Shown: positions 1-7,018, counted from the stretch's first letter. The stretch: 13,692 nucleotides of DNA from CAG-791 sp963591995 (GCA_963591995.1 CAVAUJ010000065.1:1-13692); one strand, 5' to 3'. A program made the numbers and translations. Notes: generated by a model not told the origin, from the sequence alone.

Positions 1-14
1 ATGTTCGAATGCTG

Positions 15-43
15 TTGACGGGCGAATGTGTGTTCGATATACT
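15..43 (+). promoter_or_regulatory. Sigma-70-type promoter of the SOS gene
   Basis: A -35 hexamer TTGACG (15-20) and a -10 hexamer TATACT (38-43) are separated by exactly 17 nt, which is near consensus for the housekeeping sigma factor. Transcription should start near 50. The spacer contains a LexA-box-like palindrome (23-36), so repressor bound there would block RNA polymerase. The promoter points to the small membrane protein gene starting at 87. Confidence 0.8.
23..36. promoter_or_regulatory. LexA (SOS) box 1, between -35 and -10
   Basis: CGAATGTGTGTTCG differs by one base from the Gram-positive LexA operator CGAAC-N4-GTTCG. It lies wholly inside the spacer of the 15-43 promoter, the usual place for steric repression. 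Its centre is 33 bp (about three helical turns) from the centre of box 2. Confidence 0.75.
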
Positions 44-55
44 TTACCCATAGGG

Positions 56-69
56 CGAACAGATGTTCG
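56..69. promoter_or_regulatory. LexA (SOS) box 2, perfect consensus
   Basis: CGAACAGATGTTCG is a perfect match to CGAAC-N4-GTTCG. It lies just downstream of the predicted transcription start, so it would act as a roadblock or cooperate with box 1. A further half-site (GTTCG at 3-7) at the window edge could belong to a third box serving a divergent lexA, but it is cut off. Confidence 0.88.
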
Positions 70-86
70 CAAGAGGGGCGGCGGTT

Positions 87-527
87 ATGAGAACATGCGT
101 TTGGATGATTTGCCATGCGGCGAGAGAGCGGGATGAACGGAGAGGATATCGGTGCGGGAACCGGGCGGGGCACAGAGAGAAGCGATCCGGCGGCGCGGAT
201 GTTCGCAGGACGGCACACACACGGGCTGCGCTGTCTGCCGTCCTGGTGCTGACACTTGCACTTGTGATTTTCGGTGTGACCTCCCATGCGGATGAGAAAG
301 GTACACAGGAATACAAGTATTACACCAGCATTCTGGTGACGGATCCGGACGAAATGCAGGCGCTGTTGGAGCAATATGCGGAGAATGAACATTATCGGGG
401 CATGCAGGACTACCTGCGCGAGGTGCGGAGCATCAATCACCTTCCGGCAACGGACACCGGGTCTCTGGGGGTAGCACCCGGCAATTATATTATTCTGCCG
501 TATTATTCCTCGGAATATTCCTTCTGA
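87..527 (+). CDS. YneA-like SOS membrane protein with degenerate LysM domain
   Basis: This is a 146-residue protein with a basic, Cys/Arg-rich N-terminus of about 45 residues, one hydrophobic segment (about 46-64), then a short extracytoplasmic domain ending in PYYSSEYSF. The pattern (KYY near 77, INHL near 116, PGNYIILPYY near 131) matches the small LysM-containing proteins found next to lexA in Lachnospiraceae and related to the cell-division inhibitor YneA. The usual GDTLW start of LysM is not recognisable, so peptidoglycan binding is uncertain. The ATG at 87 is preferred because AGAGGGG (72-78) lies 8 nt upstream; an in-frame ATG at 63 sits inside LexA box 2 and has no ribosome binding site. 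The LexA-controlled promoter supports a DNA-damage role, by inference a temporary block of division. The N-terminal arginine-rich extension is longer than I would expect for the family. It is convergent with the sensor kinase gene, and I see no terminator between them. Confidence 0.75.
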   Translation: MRTCVWMICHAARERDERRGYRCGNRAGHREKRSGGADVRRTAHTRAALSAVLVLTLALVIFGVTSHADEKGTQEYKYYTSILVTDPDEMQALLEQYAENEHYRGMQDYLREVRSINHLPATDTGSLGVAPGNYIILPYYSSEYSF

Positions 528-560
528 AGCGGCACCATGCGGCGGAGCTATCCATTGATG

Positions 561-2453
561 TTATGTGCCGGGATTCATCGGTTGTCGCGGAGTCAGCGGC
601 ACGGTGATTTCGGCGATGGTTCCGCTGTTCATTTCACTGTCAAAGGCAATGCCGTAGTCTGTTCCGCAATAGGTTTGAATTCTCTGGCGGATATTCTGTA
701 TGCCCAGAGAATGATGTCCGGGAGAGGCTGCACCTGAATTTGCGGTCTGTATATGCCCGGCGGGGTCATTCAGAACCGCCAGTGCATCGGATGGAATGCC
801 GCAGCCGTTGTCGGTGACATAAATGTGCAGCGTGTCGGTCTCCGTCTGGCAGCTGACGCTGATATAGCAGCCATTTTCCATCCGGGCAAAGGCGTGCTCA
901 ATGGCATTTTCAACGAGTGGCTGCAGCGTGAAGACCGGAAGCGGAACCGGGCAGCGTTCCTTCGGAACGCTGCAGTCGAAGGTGTATTTGTTCGGGAAAC
1001 GGATTTTCTGAATGTCCATGTATCGCATGACCTGTTCCAGTTCCTCGCCCAGAGTGGAGATAGGGGATTTCCTTAAGCCATATCGGAGCAGCTCGGACAT
1101 ATTGATCGCAACGGTCCGGATTTCCGGAACATTATGGATCTGTGCCAGAGAGCTGATGATATTCAACGTATTGTACAGAAAGTGATGGTTGATCTGGAAC
1201 TGCAGCATCTGATGCCGGCTTTTCTGCTCCTGCAGCTGCACTTCATACCCTTTGCGAAGGCTTTCCTCCAGATGCCGATTCTGCTCGTTGAAGCTTCGGA
1301 CAAGACAATGGAGCTCAGCGGTATTCCTGCATAAGTTCTCATCGATGATGGCATAATGATCGGCTGTCTGCGCATCCAGGGCGCTGCTGATCTGCGCAAT
1401 GGGCCGGGAAATACGATAGCTCAGCAGAAAGGACAGCAGAATTCCCAGAAGGAGACAGGGAAGTGTCATGGGCAGATAGTTCCAGAAGACGGCCTGATAG
1501 GATGCAGCGGTCATGTTCGTGATATCGACAACCTTGACAAGCCGCCAGCCGGTGGTCTCGTTGATGCATCCGACGAGGATATAGCTGCGGTTCTCAAGTG
1601 AGAAATTGCAGCTGCGCAGCGTCAGATTCACCGAGCTGCCTGCCGGATCCTGACTGCCTGCCACGGAGGAGTGCACGGTTTCTTCCGTGAGCCCTGCCTG
1701 AAATTTGTTCACCTCCTGCTCCAGTGCACGGTTCTGTGCCAAATCGGAGGTACCGCTTTCATACAGTTCGACCCCGTCTGCATCATAAAAATAGATCCCA
1801 TAACGGTTGTCGGATTCCTTCAGCATCTTTTCCACATCACGGACATTGATCTCTATGTAGCACGTTCCAATGTTTTTATAGGTGTAGCCATCGATAATTT
1901 CCTTTATGACAGGAATGACCAGATAGCTTTGATTTGCGTAGGTTGCGGTATGGATGGGGGCAATGTAGCGGTTCTGCTGCGAATTCGCGGTGAGAGAGGA
2001 GCACTCTTCGATGTTCTGCATGATTTGCTGCAAATGCTGATAATTGCGCACATTGTAATCGAAGACATAGTCATATTTGTTGGAGAAAACGCAGGTGAGA
2101 AGATCGGAATTCACACGGTTGGCCAGCTGCAGACAGTGCTGCACCATGGAATTGTCGTTGGCGTAGGAGAGATAATCCTCTTCATAATTGCAGAACATCG
2201 CACGGCGAATATCGTTGTTCAGCAGGGGCAGCTCGGTGACTTTGGAGGCATTGAGCAGGATATTGTCCAGTTGCGTATCCGCCTGCTGCAGCGAGGACAG
2301 GAAAAAGGTATCGGTATTGTCCAGTACCTCCTGAATGCTGCGCATCGATGCGAAAATTCCCAGGACTATGGAAGGGAGAATGGTAATCAGGAGCGAGAGA
2401 ACGAGCGTTTGTGTACGGAAAGAGATATAGGATGTTCGGTTTGAATGCTTCAT
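561..2453 (-). CDS. YesM-type sensor histidine kinase
   Basis: This 630-residue inner-membrane kinase should autophosphorylate on His and pass the phosphate to a YesN-type regulator. It has TM1 (about 15-36), a large extracytoplasmic sensing region (about 40-315, probably dCache-like), TM2 (about 322-346), a HAMP-like linker, a His_kinase domain with INHHFLYNTL (421-430, phospho-acceptor probably His424), an N box LQPLVENAIEHAF (510-522), and ATP-lid glycine motifs DNGCGIP (548-554) and SLGIQNI (582-588). The usual NPHFLYNTL motif has His in place of Pro. The ATG at 2453 is chosen because AGAAGGAG lies a few bases upstream; an upstream in-frame ATG (2558) adds 35 basic residues with no good ribosome binding site. 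The gene is divergent from the transporter operon, whose last gene (7019-8536) encodes the probable partner. The ligand is unknown, though the kinase may sense the imported solute or the loaded binding protein. Confidence 0.93.
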   Translation of the reverse strand: MKHSNRTSYISFRTQTLVLSLLITILPSIVLGIFASMRSIQEVLDNTDTFFLSSLQQADTQLDNILLNASKVTELPLLNNDIRRAMFCNYEEDYLSYANDNSMVQHCLQLANRVNSDLLTCVFSNKYDYVFDYNVRNYQHLQQIMQNIEECSSLTANSQQNRYIAPIHTATYANQSYLVIPVIKEIIDGYTYKNIGTCYIEINVRDVEKMLKESDNRYGIYFYDADGVELYESGTSDLAQNRALEQEVNKFQAGLTEETVHSSVAGSQDPAGSSVNLTLRSCNFSLENRSYILVGCINETTGWRLVKVVDITNMTAASYQAVFWNYLPMTLPCLLLGILLSFLLSYRISRPIAQISSALDAQTADHYAIIDENLCRNTAELHCLVRSFNEQNRHLEESLRKGYEVQLQEQKSRHQMLQFQINHHFLYNTLNIISSLAQIHNVPEIRTVAINMSELLRYGLRKSPISTLGEELEQVMRYMDIQKIRFPNKYTFDCSVPKERCPVPLPVFTLQPLVENAIEHAFARMENGCYISVSCQTETDTLHIYVTDNGCGIPSDALAVLNDPAGHIQTANSGAASPGHHSLGIQNIRQRIQTYCGTDYGIAFDSEMNSGTIAEITVPLTPRQPMNPGT

Positions 2454-2749
2454 CGGCTGGCTCCTTCTGCGGCGCAGATTCCCCGTCAGATCCGTACGAT
2501 GCTTCGGAAGATGCGTCCGGAAGATGCGGGGAAAGATCGTTTCCTGACATCCTTGCATTGTAGCGCAAAAAGGACAGGAGCACCAAAAGTACGCGGAGCA
2601 GATGGATTATGTGGAGAAAACAGTTTCTTTCATACAAATCAGACAATTAAAAGACCATTCTATGCTTTCTTCTATTTTTACATAAGGTTTACACTAATTC
2701 GTCTTTCTGCTCTGTCTGTACAATAACAGTAGAAGGGAGGTTCAGCAAA
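2454..2749. promoter_or_regulatory. Divergent regulatory intergenic region
   Basis: These 296 bp separate the divergent kinase gene and the URO-D-like gene and should hold promoters for both. The part nearer the plus-strand gene (about 2630-2700) is clearly more AT-rich than its surroundings. I see a good plus-strand -10 at 2719-2724. I could not assign a convincing minus-strand promoter. The open frames crossing the region look non-coding: no ribosome binding site and composition typical of antisense reading. Confidence 0.5.
2696..2724 (+). promoter_or_regulatory. Probable activator-dependent promoter of the transporter operon
   Basis: A good -10 hexamer, TACAAT, lies at 2719-2724, but the position 17 nt upstream (2696-2701, AATTCG) has no recognisable -35. 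A TTTACA at 2688-2693 is too far (25 nt). A good -10 with a poor -35 fits activation by an AraC-type regulator such as the YesN-like protein encoded in the operon. Transcription would start near 2731, leaving a leader of only about 20 nt with the ribosome binding site AAGGGAGG (2733-2740). Confidence 0.45.
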
Positions 2750-3691
2750 ATGAACAAAAAAGAGAGGATGCTTGCGGTATTCCGCAATCAGCCGACGGAC
2801 AAGGTTCCGGCCGGTTTCTGGTTTCACTACAAACCGGAATATACCGTGCAGGAGATGATCGATGCACATCTTCGTTTGTTCCGTGAAACGGACATGGATG
2901 TGATCAAGATCATGCAGGATTATGCATATCCTGTGAAGGGATCCATCACGTGTGCGGAGGATTGGCGGCACATTCAGATTGACGGGACGGACTCGGAGAC
3001 CTTCCGGAAAATGCAGAGTATTATTCAGGGGATTCGCCGGGAGGCCGGGGAGGACGTGCTGATCTTTCAGACTATGTTCGGCCCCTTCAAGGCGGCTTCC
3101 ATGGCCTTTGGCGATGATGTGCTGATGCAATATGCCAGAACGGATCCGGATGCGGTACGGGATGGCATCCGGATTCTTGCCGATGGACTGCAGAAATGGG
3201 CGGAAGGCTTCCTGGATGCCGGGGCAGACGGAATCTATTATTCCGCACAGTTCGGTGAGCAGGGCAGATTTGAGAAAGCGGAATGGGAGAAGCTCGTCAA
3301 GCCGTTCGATCTGCAGATCTTGCATGTCGCAGAGGAAAGAGAGAATAAGTACAATATGCTCCATATCTGCGGGGAACCGGAGTATCAGTTCCGCACACAT
3401 GTGGAATGGTTTGCGGATTATCCGGGAGACATTGTGAACTGGTCTGTCAAGGACAACCACATCAGCCTGCGCGAGGGCGAGCGAATCTTCCGGCGACCGG
3501 TCCTGGGCGGTCTCAACAACAAGGGAAATGTTCTGAAGGGGACAACCGAGGCCATTGAGGCGGAAGTGGAAGGTGTTCTCAAGGGATACGGAAGATGTGG
3601 GATGATGATCGGTGCGGATTGCACGATTCAAGGCGAGCATATCTCGATTGAGAAGATCGCTTCTGCGGTAGCGGAGGCACACGCGAATTAG
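2750..3691 (+). CDS. URO-D superfamily protein, methylcobamide methyltransferase-like
   Basis: The 313-residue protein has the opening MNKKERMLAVFRNQPTDKVP typical of the uroporphyrinogen decarboxylase (URO-D) superfamily, and the internal GADGIYYSAQFG region (about 168-179) of its TIM-barrel fold. It carries His205-x-Cys207 (LHICGE) and a late Cys291 (GADCTI). This H-x-C...C pattern is the zinc site of MtaA/MtbA-type methylcobamide:thiol methyltransferases, not of true porphyrinogen decarboxylases, so a methyl-transfer role is more likely than haem synthesis. AAGGGAGG lies 9 nt before the ATG. It is the first gene after the divergent promoter and is followed 105 nt later by the binding-protein gene. 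No corrinoid protein or MtaB/MttB partner is in the window, so substrate and methyl donor are unknown. An automated annotation as a haem-synthesis enzyme would probably be wrong. Confidence 0.85.
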   Translation: MNKKERMLAVFRNQPTDKVPAGFWFHYKPEYTVQEMIDAHLRLFRETDMDVIKIMQDYAYPVKGSITCAEDWRHIQIDGTDSETFRKMQSIIQGIRREAGEDVLIFQTMFGPFKAASMAFGDDVLMQYARTDPDAVRDGIRILADGLQKWAEGFLDAGADGIYYSAQFGEQGRFEKAEWEKLVKPFDLQILHVAEERENKYNMLHICGEPEYQFRTHVEWFADYPGDIVNWSVKDNHISLREGERIFRRPVLGGLNNKGNVLKGTTEAIEAEVEGVLKGYGRCGMMIGADCTIQGEHISIEKIASAVAEAHAN

Positions 3692-3694
3692 AAA

Positions 3695-3754
3695 TTTCCG
3701 AATGACATAACGATTTGGCACCCGCAGCTCGATTTTTCTTCGGAAAACCTCGAT
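3695..3754. promoter_or_regulatory. Repeats before the binding-protein gene, possible operator
   Basis: The 105-nt gap holds an inverted repeat TTTCCGAA (3695-3702) / TTCGGAAA (3739-3746), a small cUUCGg tetraloop hairpin (TTTTC/GAAAA, 3734-3747), and a direct repeat CTCGAT at 3728-3733 and 3749-3754. The direct repeats are 21 bp apart, two helical turns, as expected for an AraC-type dimer site. No clear promoter follows, so the operator role is speculative and the region may instead be an mRNA processing element. Confidence 0.3.
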
Positions 3755-3796
3755 GCGGCCGGGTAGAAACAAGACATAAGGAAAGGGAGAGAAACG

Positions 3797-5113
3797 ATGA
3801 GAAAAAAGCTTGCATGCACTATCTTATGTGCGATCGTTGCGGCGGGCGCTCTGGCTGGCTGCGGCAGCACGGCTTCCGAGGATGCTGCCGGCGCAGCGGA
3901 GGCAACGGCTTCTTCTGCGGACACCGCGGAGGCAGATGCCGCATCGGGCGATGTGCTGGAAATCGAATTCTTCCAGCAGAAGGGCGAGGATGGACCGCAG
4001 AAGGGCTATCAGGCCATCATTGATAAATTCAACGAGGAGAACAGCGACGTACATATTACGATGAATACGGTCCCGGATGCCGGAACGGTACTGACATCCC
4101 GAATCTCCTCCGGGGATATTCCGGTTATTTTCTCCGATTATCCGACCCAGATGCAGTTCAAGCAGAAGGTTGCGAACGGTTATGTGCAGGACCTGTCCGA
4201 TCAGGACTTCCTGAGCAATGTGAACGAATCCTCACTGGCGATGACGCAGCAGGAGGACGGCGGGTATTACGCATTGCCCTACAGCCGCAACTACATTGGC
4301 GTCTACTATAACATCGATGTCTTTGAAGAGAACGGTCTGAGCGTGCCGACAACCTGGGAGGAGTTTACAAAGGTTTGCGATGTGCTGACCGATGTGGGGA
4401 TTACGCCGGTCGGTTTGCACGGCAAGGATCCGGCACGTGTCGGGCATACCTTCCAGGCCTGCACGATCGCGTGGGCTCCGGACGGCGTTGAGCTTCTCGA
4501 GCAATGTGTTGCTGGAGAGACACAGCTGGAGGGAAATGAGCAGTTTACCAACGTGCTGGAGAAGATGTCCATTCTGCTGGATTATGCCAACAGTGACGCT
4601 CTGGCGCTCTCGGATACACAGTGCTACGAGAACTTTGCAAACGGCGAATATGCAATGCTGATCACCGGCTCCTATGCAAGAGGCACCATTCAGTCTCTGA
4701 ACGAGAATCTGAACCTCGGCGTTTTCCCGCTTCCGAATGACACCTATGAGGATACCAAAACGCTCTCCGGCATTGATGCTGCAATCTGTGTGTCTGCGCA
4801 GGCATCCGATGAGGAAAAGGCAGCGGCTTACCGGTTCCTTGCCTACCTGGCCGATGCAGAGAACGCACAGCTCTTCTGCGACGCGGACGGCGCACCGTCC
4901 TGCATCAACGGGGTTGTCAGCAATGACGAGGGAATTCAGCCGATGGTGGATATGATCAATGCCGGTCAGACCCACGACTGGATGGCTTCGACCATCAACA
5001 ATAACGTTGTGACCGATCTTTACAATGTGGTTCAGGGCTTCTGGGCAGATCGGGATGTGGACGGAACGCTGAAGGCAATGGACGATTCCATCGCGGTAAC
5101 GTCACTGGAATAA
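3797..5113 (+). CDS. ABC transporter solute-binding lipoprotein, family 1
   Basis: This 438-residue protein is the extracellular receptor of the importer. It has a lipoprotein signal peptide with Lys residues at 3-4, a hydrophobic core and the lipobox LAGC (19-22), so Cys22 should be lipidated. An Ala/Ser/Glu-rich linker (about 24-52) follows. The mature part resembles carbohydrate-type family 1 binding proteins (SBP_bac_1/8): the first beta strand and helix around 54-80 (EIEFFQQKG, then IIDKFNEEN), ALPYSRNYIGVYYN near 158-171, and a late segment (GIDAAICVSAQA, near 323-334) typical of the closing lobe. AAGGGAGAG precedes the ATG by about 7 nt. The permeases follow after a 159-nt spacer with a hairpin. 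The ligand cannot be assigned from sequence; oligosaccharide is usual for the family but not shown here. Confidence 0.92.
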   Translation: MRKKLACTILCAIVAAGALAGCGSTASEDAAGAAEATASSADTAEADAASGDVLEIEFFQQKGEDGPQKGYQAIIDKFNEENSDVHITMNTVPDAGTVLTSRISSGDIPVIFSDYPTQMQFKQKVANGYVQDLSDQDFLSNVNESSLAMTQQEDGGYYALPYSRNYIGVYYNIDVFEENGLSVPTTWEEFTKVCDVLTDVGITPVGLHGKDPARVGHTFQACTIAWAPDGVELLEQCVAGETQLEGNEQFTNVLEKMSILLDYANSDALALSDTQCYENFANGEYAMLITGSYARGTIQSLNENLNLGVFPLPNDTYEDTKTLSGIDAAICVSAQASDEEKAAAYRFLAYLADAENAQLFCDADGAPSCINGVVSNDEGIQPMVDMINAGQTHDWMASTINNNVVTDLYNVVQGFWADRDVDGTLKAMDDSIAVTSLE

Positions 5114-5147
5114 TTGCATCCGCCCGATTTTCTCCGGGTGTATCAGC

Positions 5148-5192
5148 TTCACATCAATTTGTTTCACATTGATTTGTTTCACATCAATCCGG
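5148..5192 (+). repeat. Three 15-nt tandem repeats before an intra-operon hairpin
   Basis: Three consecutive 15-nt units begin at 5148, 5163 and 5178: TTCACATCAATTTGT, TTCACATTGATTTGT and TTCACATCAATCCGG. The middle copy has TTGAT where the others have TCAAT, so ATCAAT of unit 1 or 3 can pair with ATTGAT of unit 2. The array abuts the 5' arm of the hairpin at 5191 and could form alternative structures with it. Confidence 0.8.
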
Positions 5193-5224
5193 AAGGAGGA
5201 GGTGCCGTCCTTCTCCTTCCTTTT
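5191..5224 (+). terminator. Intra-operon terminator/attenuator hairpin
   Basis: GGAAGGAGGAGG (5191-5202) pairs with CCTTCTCCTTCC (5209-5220) over 12 bp with one G-U pair, closing a 6-nt loop (TGCCGT). TTTTC follows. The short T tract suggests partial termination or protection of the 3' end of the binding-protein mRNA. Such hairpins commonly give more binding protein than permease. Confidence 0.72.
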
Positions 5225-5272
5225 CGATTAGGGCACAGGCTTCCGGCATCGTGCTCCTGAGGAAAGAGCGCC

Positions 5273-6166
5273 ATGAAGAGACAAAAAGAGCGAATTGCGT
5301 CAAAAGGAATTTCCGGTGCCAGAACGTACTTTCTTTTTACGTTGATACCGGTATGTCTGTACACATTCTTTTACGTGGTATCTGTGGTGAACGGTATTCG
5401 CTACAGCTTTACGGACTGGGACGGTCTGTCCGTCTCCTACCGGTTTGTCGGAATCAAAAATTATCGTAATCTTCTGAGCAATCAGATTTTCTGGAACTCG
5501 ATTAAAACGACGGTGTGCTATTGCATCCTGCTGGTGGCCTGTACCCTGACGGTCTCGCTGCTGCTGGCGATTTCATTGAATTCCCTCAAGATCTTCAAGA
5601 CCTTTGTGAAATCGGTCTTCTTTGTACCGGCGATGATCGGCGGTGTCACGATCGCCCTGATCTGGGATCAGATGTTTTACCGGGTTGTACCGCTGATCGG
5701 CCAGGCACTCAGCATAGACTGGCTCTCACAAAGCGTGCTGATGACGAAAACAACAGCACTTCCGGCGGTTGTCTTCGTACAGACCTGGCAGGCCGTTGCC
5801 ATGCCGACCGTGATCTTCATTGCGGGTCTTCAGCAGATTGCAGAGGACGAATATGAGTCGGCGATGCTGGACGGGGCAACGCCGTTTCAGAAGTTTCGCT
5901 ACATTACGCTGCCGCACCTGCTGCCGACGGTAACGGTGAATCTGGTGCTGCTGATCAAACAGGGACTGACCTCCTTCGATTTTCCGTATGCATTGACGGG
6001 CGGGGGACCGGTACGCTCCACACAGGTGGTGGGAATTCTCATCTATGAGGATGCCTTCAAGAATATGCGGTTCTCGACGGCGAATGCGGAGGCCTGTGTA
6101 CTCTTTGTGATTGTCGCTATTTTCTCGCTGACACAGCTGCGATTGACAAGAGGAGAGAAGAATTGA
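5273..6166 (+). CDS. ABC transporter permease, MalF/UgpA-like
   Basis: The protein is a 297-residue membrane permease with about six transmembrane segments (roughly 17-38, 80-101, 109-131, 162-186, 216-236, 268-290). The EAA loop that contacts the ATPase is clear: EYESAMLDGA (193-202) followed by ITLPHLLP (211-218). The FVGIKNYRNLL segment near 58-68 is typical of the MalF-like partner in carbohydrate uptake systems. GAGGAAAG (5259-5266) lies 6 nt before the ATG. Its stop codon overlaps the next permease's start (TGATG), so the two are translationally coupled. No ATPase gene occurs in the window; energy is probably supplied by a shared MsmK/UgpC-type ATPase encoded elsewhere. Confidence 0.93.
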   Translation: MKRQKERIASKGISGARTYFLFTLIPVCLYTFFYVVSVVNGIRYSFTDWDGLSVSYRFVGIKNYRNLLSNQIFWNSIKTTVCYCILLVACTLTVSLLLAISLNSLKIFKTFVKSVFFVPAMIGGVTIALIWDQMFYRVVPLIGQALSIDWLSQSVLMTKTTALPAVVFVQTWQAVAMPTVIFIAGLQQIAEDEYESAMLDGATPFQKFRYITLPHLLPTVTVNLVLLIKQGLTSFDFPYALTGGGPVRSTQVVGILIYEDAFKNMRFSTANAEACVLFVIVAIFSLTQLRLTRGEKN

Positions 6167-7008
6167 TGAAAGTCAAATACAAATCCCTGATTGTTTGGAA
6201 AATACTCAGAACGATGCTCCTTGGCGCAGGTCTTATCCTTATCCTGTTTCCGCTGTATCTTGTCGTCGTGAATTCCATGAAGACGCTGGATGAGGCGGGC
6301 CGCAGTTTTTTTGCACTGCCGCAGAGCTTTTATCTTGGAAATTATAAAGAGCTTTTTACCAACAGCAATTACTGGATCTATCTGAAGAATTCACTGGTCA
6401 TTACCGTGGTCTCCATGCTGCTGGTGCTGCTGCTGGTGCCTTCGGTGTCCTTTGCTATTGCCAGAAATTTTAACAAAAAGTACTATAAAGCAGTTTATTA
6501 TTATCTTCTTATGGGCTTGTTCATTCCGTCGCAGGTGATCATGCTGCCGGTGACCAAAATGATGTCGCGGCTGGGAATGCTGAACCAGGAGGGATTGATC
6601 ATTCTGTACGCGTCCTTTTCACTGACGCAAGGTGTTTTCCTGTTCGTAAATTATGTCAGGGGCCTTCCTTACGAAATTGAGGAGTCGGCCTACATCGACG
6701 GAGCAAGCGTCCTGCAGGTTTACGTTCATGTCATTCTTCCGTTGGTAAAACCGATGATTGCGACATTGATCATCATGGACGCACTATGGTTCTGGAACGA
6801 CTTCATGCTGCCGCTTTTGATCCTTAACCGGTCACAGACATTGTGGACGCTGCCGCTTTTTCAGTATAATTTCAAGACGGAATATTCGTTCGATTATACG
6901 ATGGCATTTACGGCATATCTGCTGGCCATGCTGCCGATGCTGATCATATATTGCTGCGGACAAAAATACATCATCAAAGGATTGACGGCCGGCTCGGTAA
7001 AAGGTTGA
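6166..7008 (+). CDS. ABC transporter permease, MalG/UgpE-like
   Basis: This 280-residue permease forms the second half of the membrane channel. It has about six transmembrane segments, an EAA loop EIEESAYIDGA (170-180) with LPLVKP (191-196), and the C-terminus GLTAGSVKG, a typical MalG-family ending. The ATG at 6166 overlaps the upstream TGA by one base; AGGAG (6151-6155) lies 10 nt before it. A TTG one codon upstream (6163) could also initiate and would change only one residue. The response regulator gene starts 10 nt after the stop, so uptake and regulation genes are probably co-transcribed. Confidence 0.93.
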   Translation: MKVKYKSLIVWKILRTMLLGAGLILILFPLYLVVVNSMKTLDEAGRSFFALPQSFYLGNYKELFTNSNYWIYLKNSLVITVVSMLLVLLLVPSVSFAIARNFNKKYYKAVYYYLLMGLFIPSQVIMLPVTKMMSRLGMLNQEGLIILYASFSLTQGVFLFVNYVRGLPYEIEESAYIDGASVLQVYVHVILPLVKPMIATLIIMDALWFWNDFMLPLLILNRSQTLWTLPLFQYNFKTEYSFDYTMAFTAYLLAMLPMLIIYCCGQKYIIKGLTAGSVKG

Positions 7009-7018
7009 CCACAAGAAT

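Noticed and set aside
1671..2444. A 257-codon plus-strand frame inside the kinase gene
   Set aside because: It is antisense to the kinase sensor domain, without a ribosome binding site or family resemblance.
2688..2693. TTTACA as the -35 of the operon promoter
   Set aside because: It is 25 nt from the best -10 (2719-2724), too far for normal recognition.
2445..2726. A 93-codon plus-strand frame across the divergent intergenic region
   Set aside because: It begins inside the kinase gene's start region, lacks a ribosome binding site, has no recognisable domain and overlaps the operon's probable promoter.
2678..3772. A 364-codon minus-strand frame opposite the URO-D-like gene
   Set aside because: The opposite strand encodes a clear family member with a strong ribosome binding site; this frame has no recognisable motifs and is an antisense by-product of codon bias.
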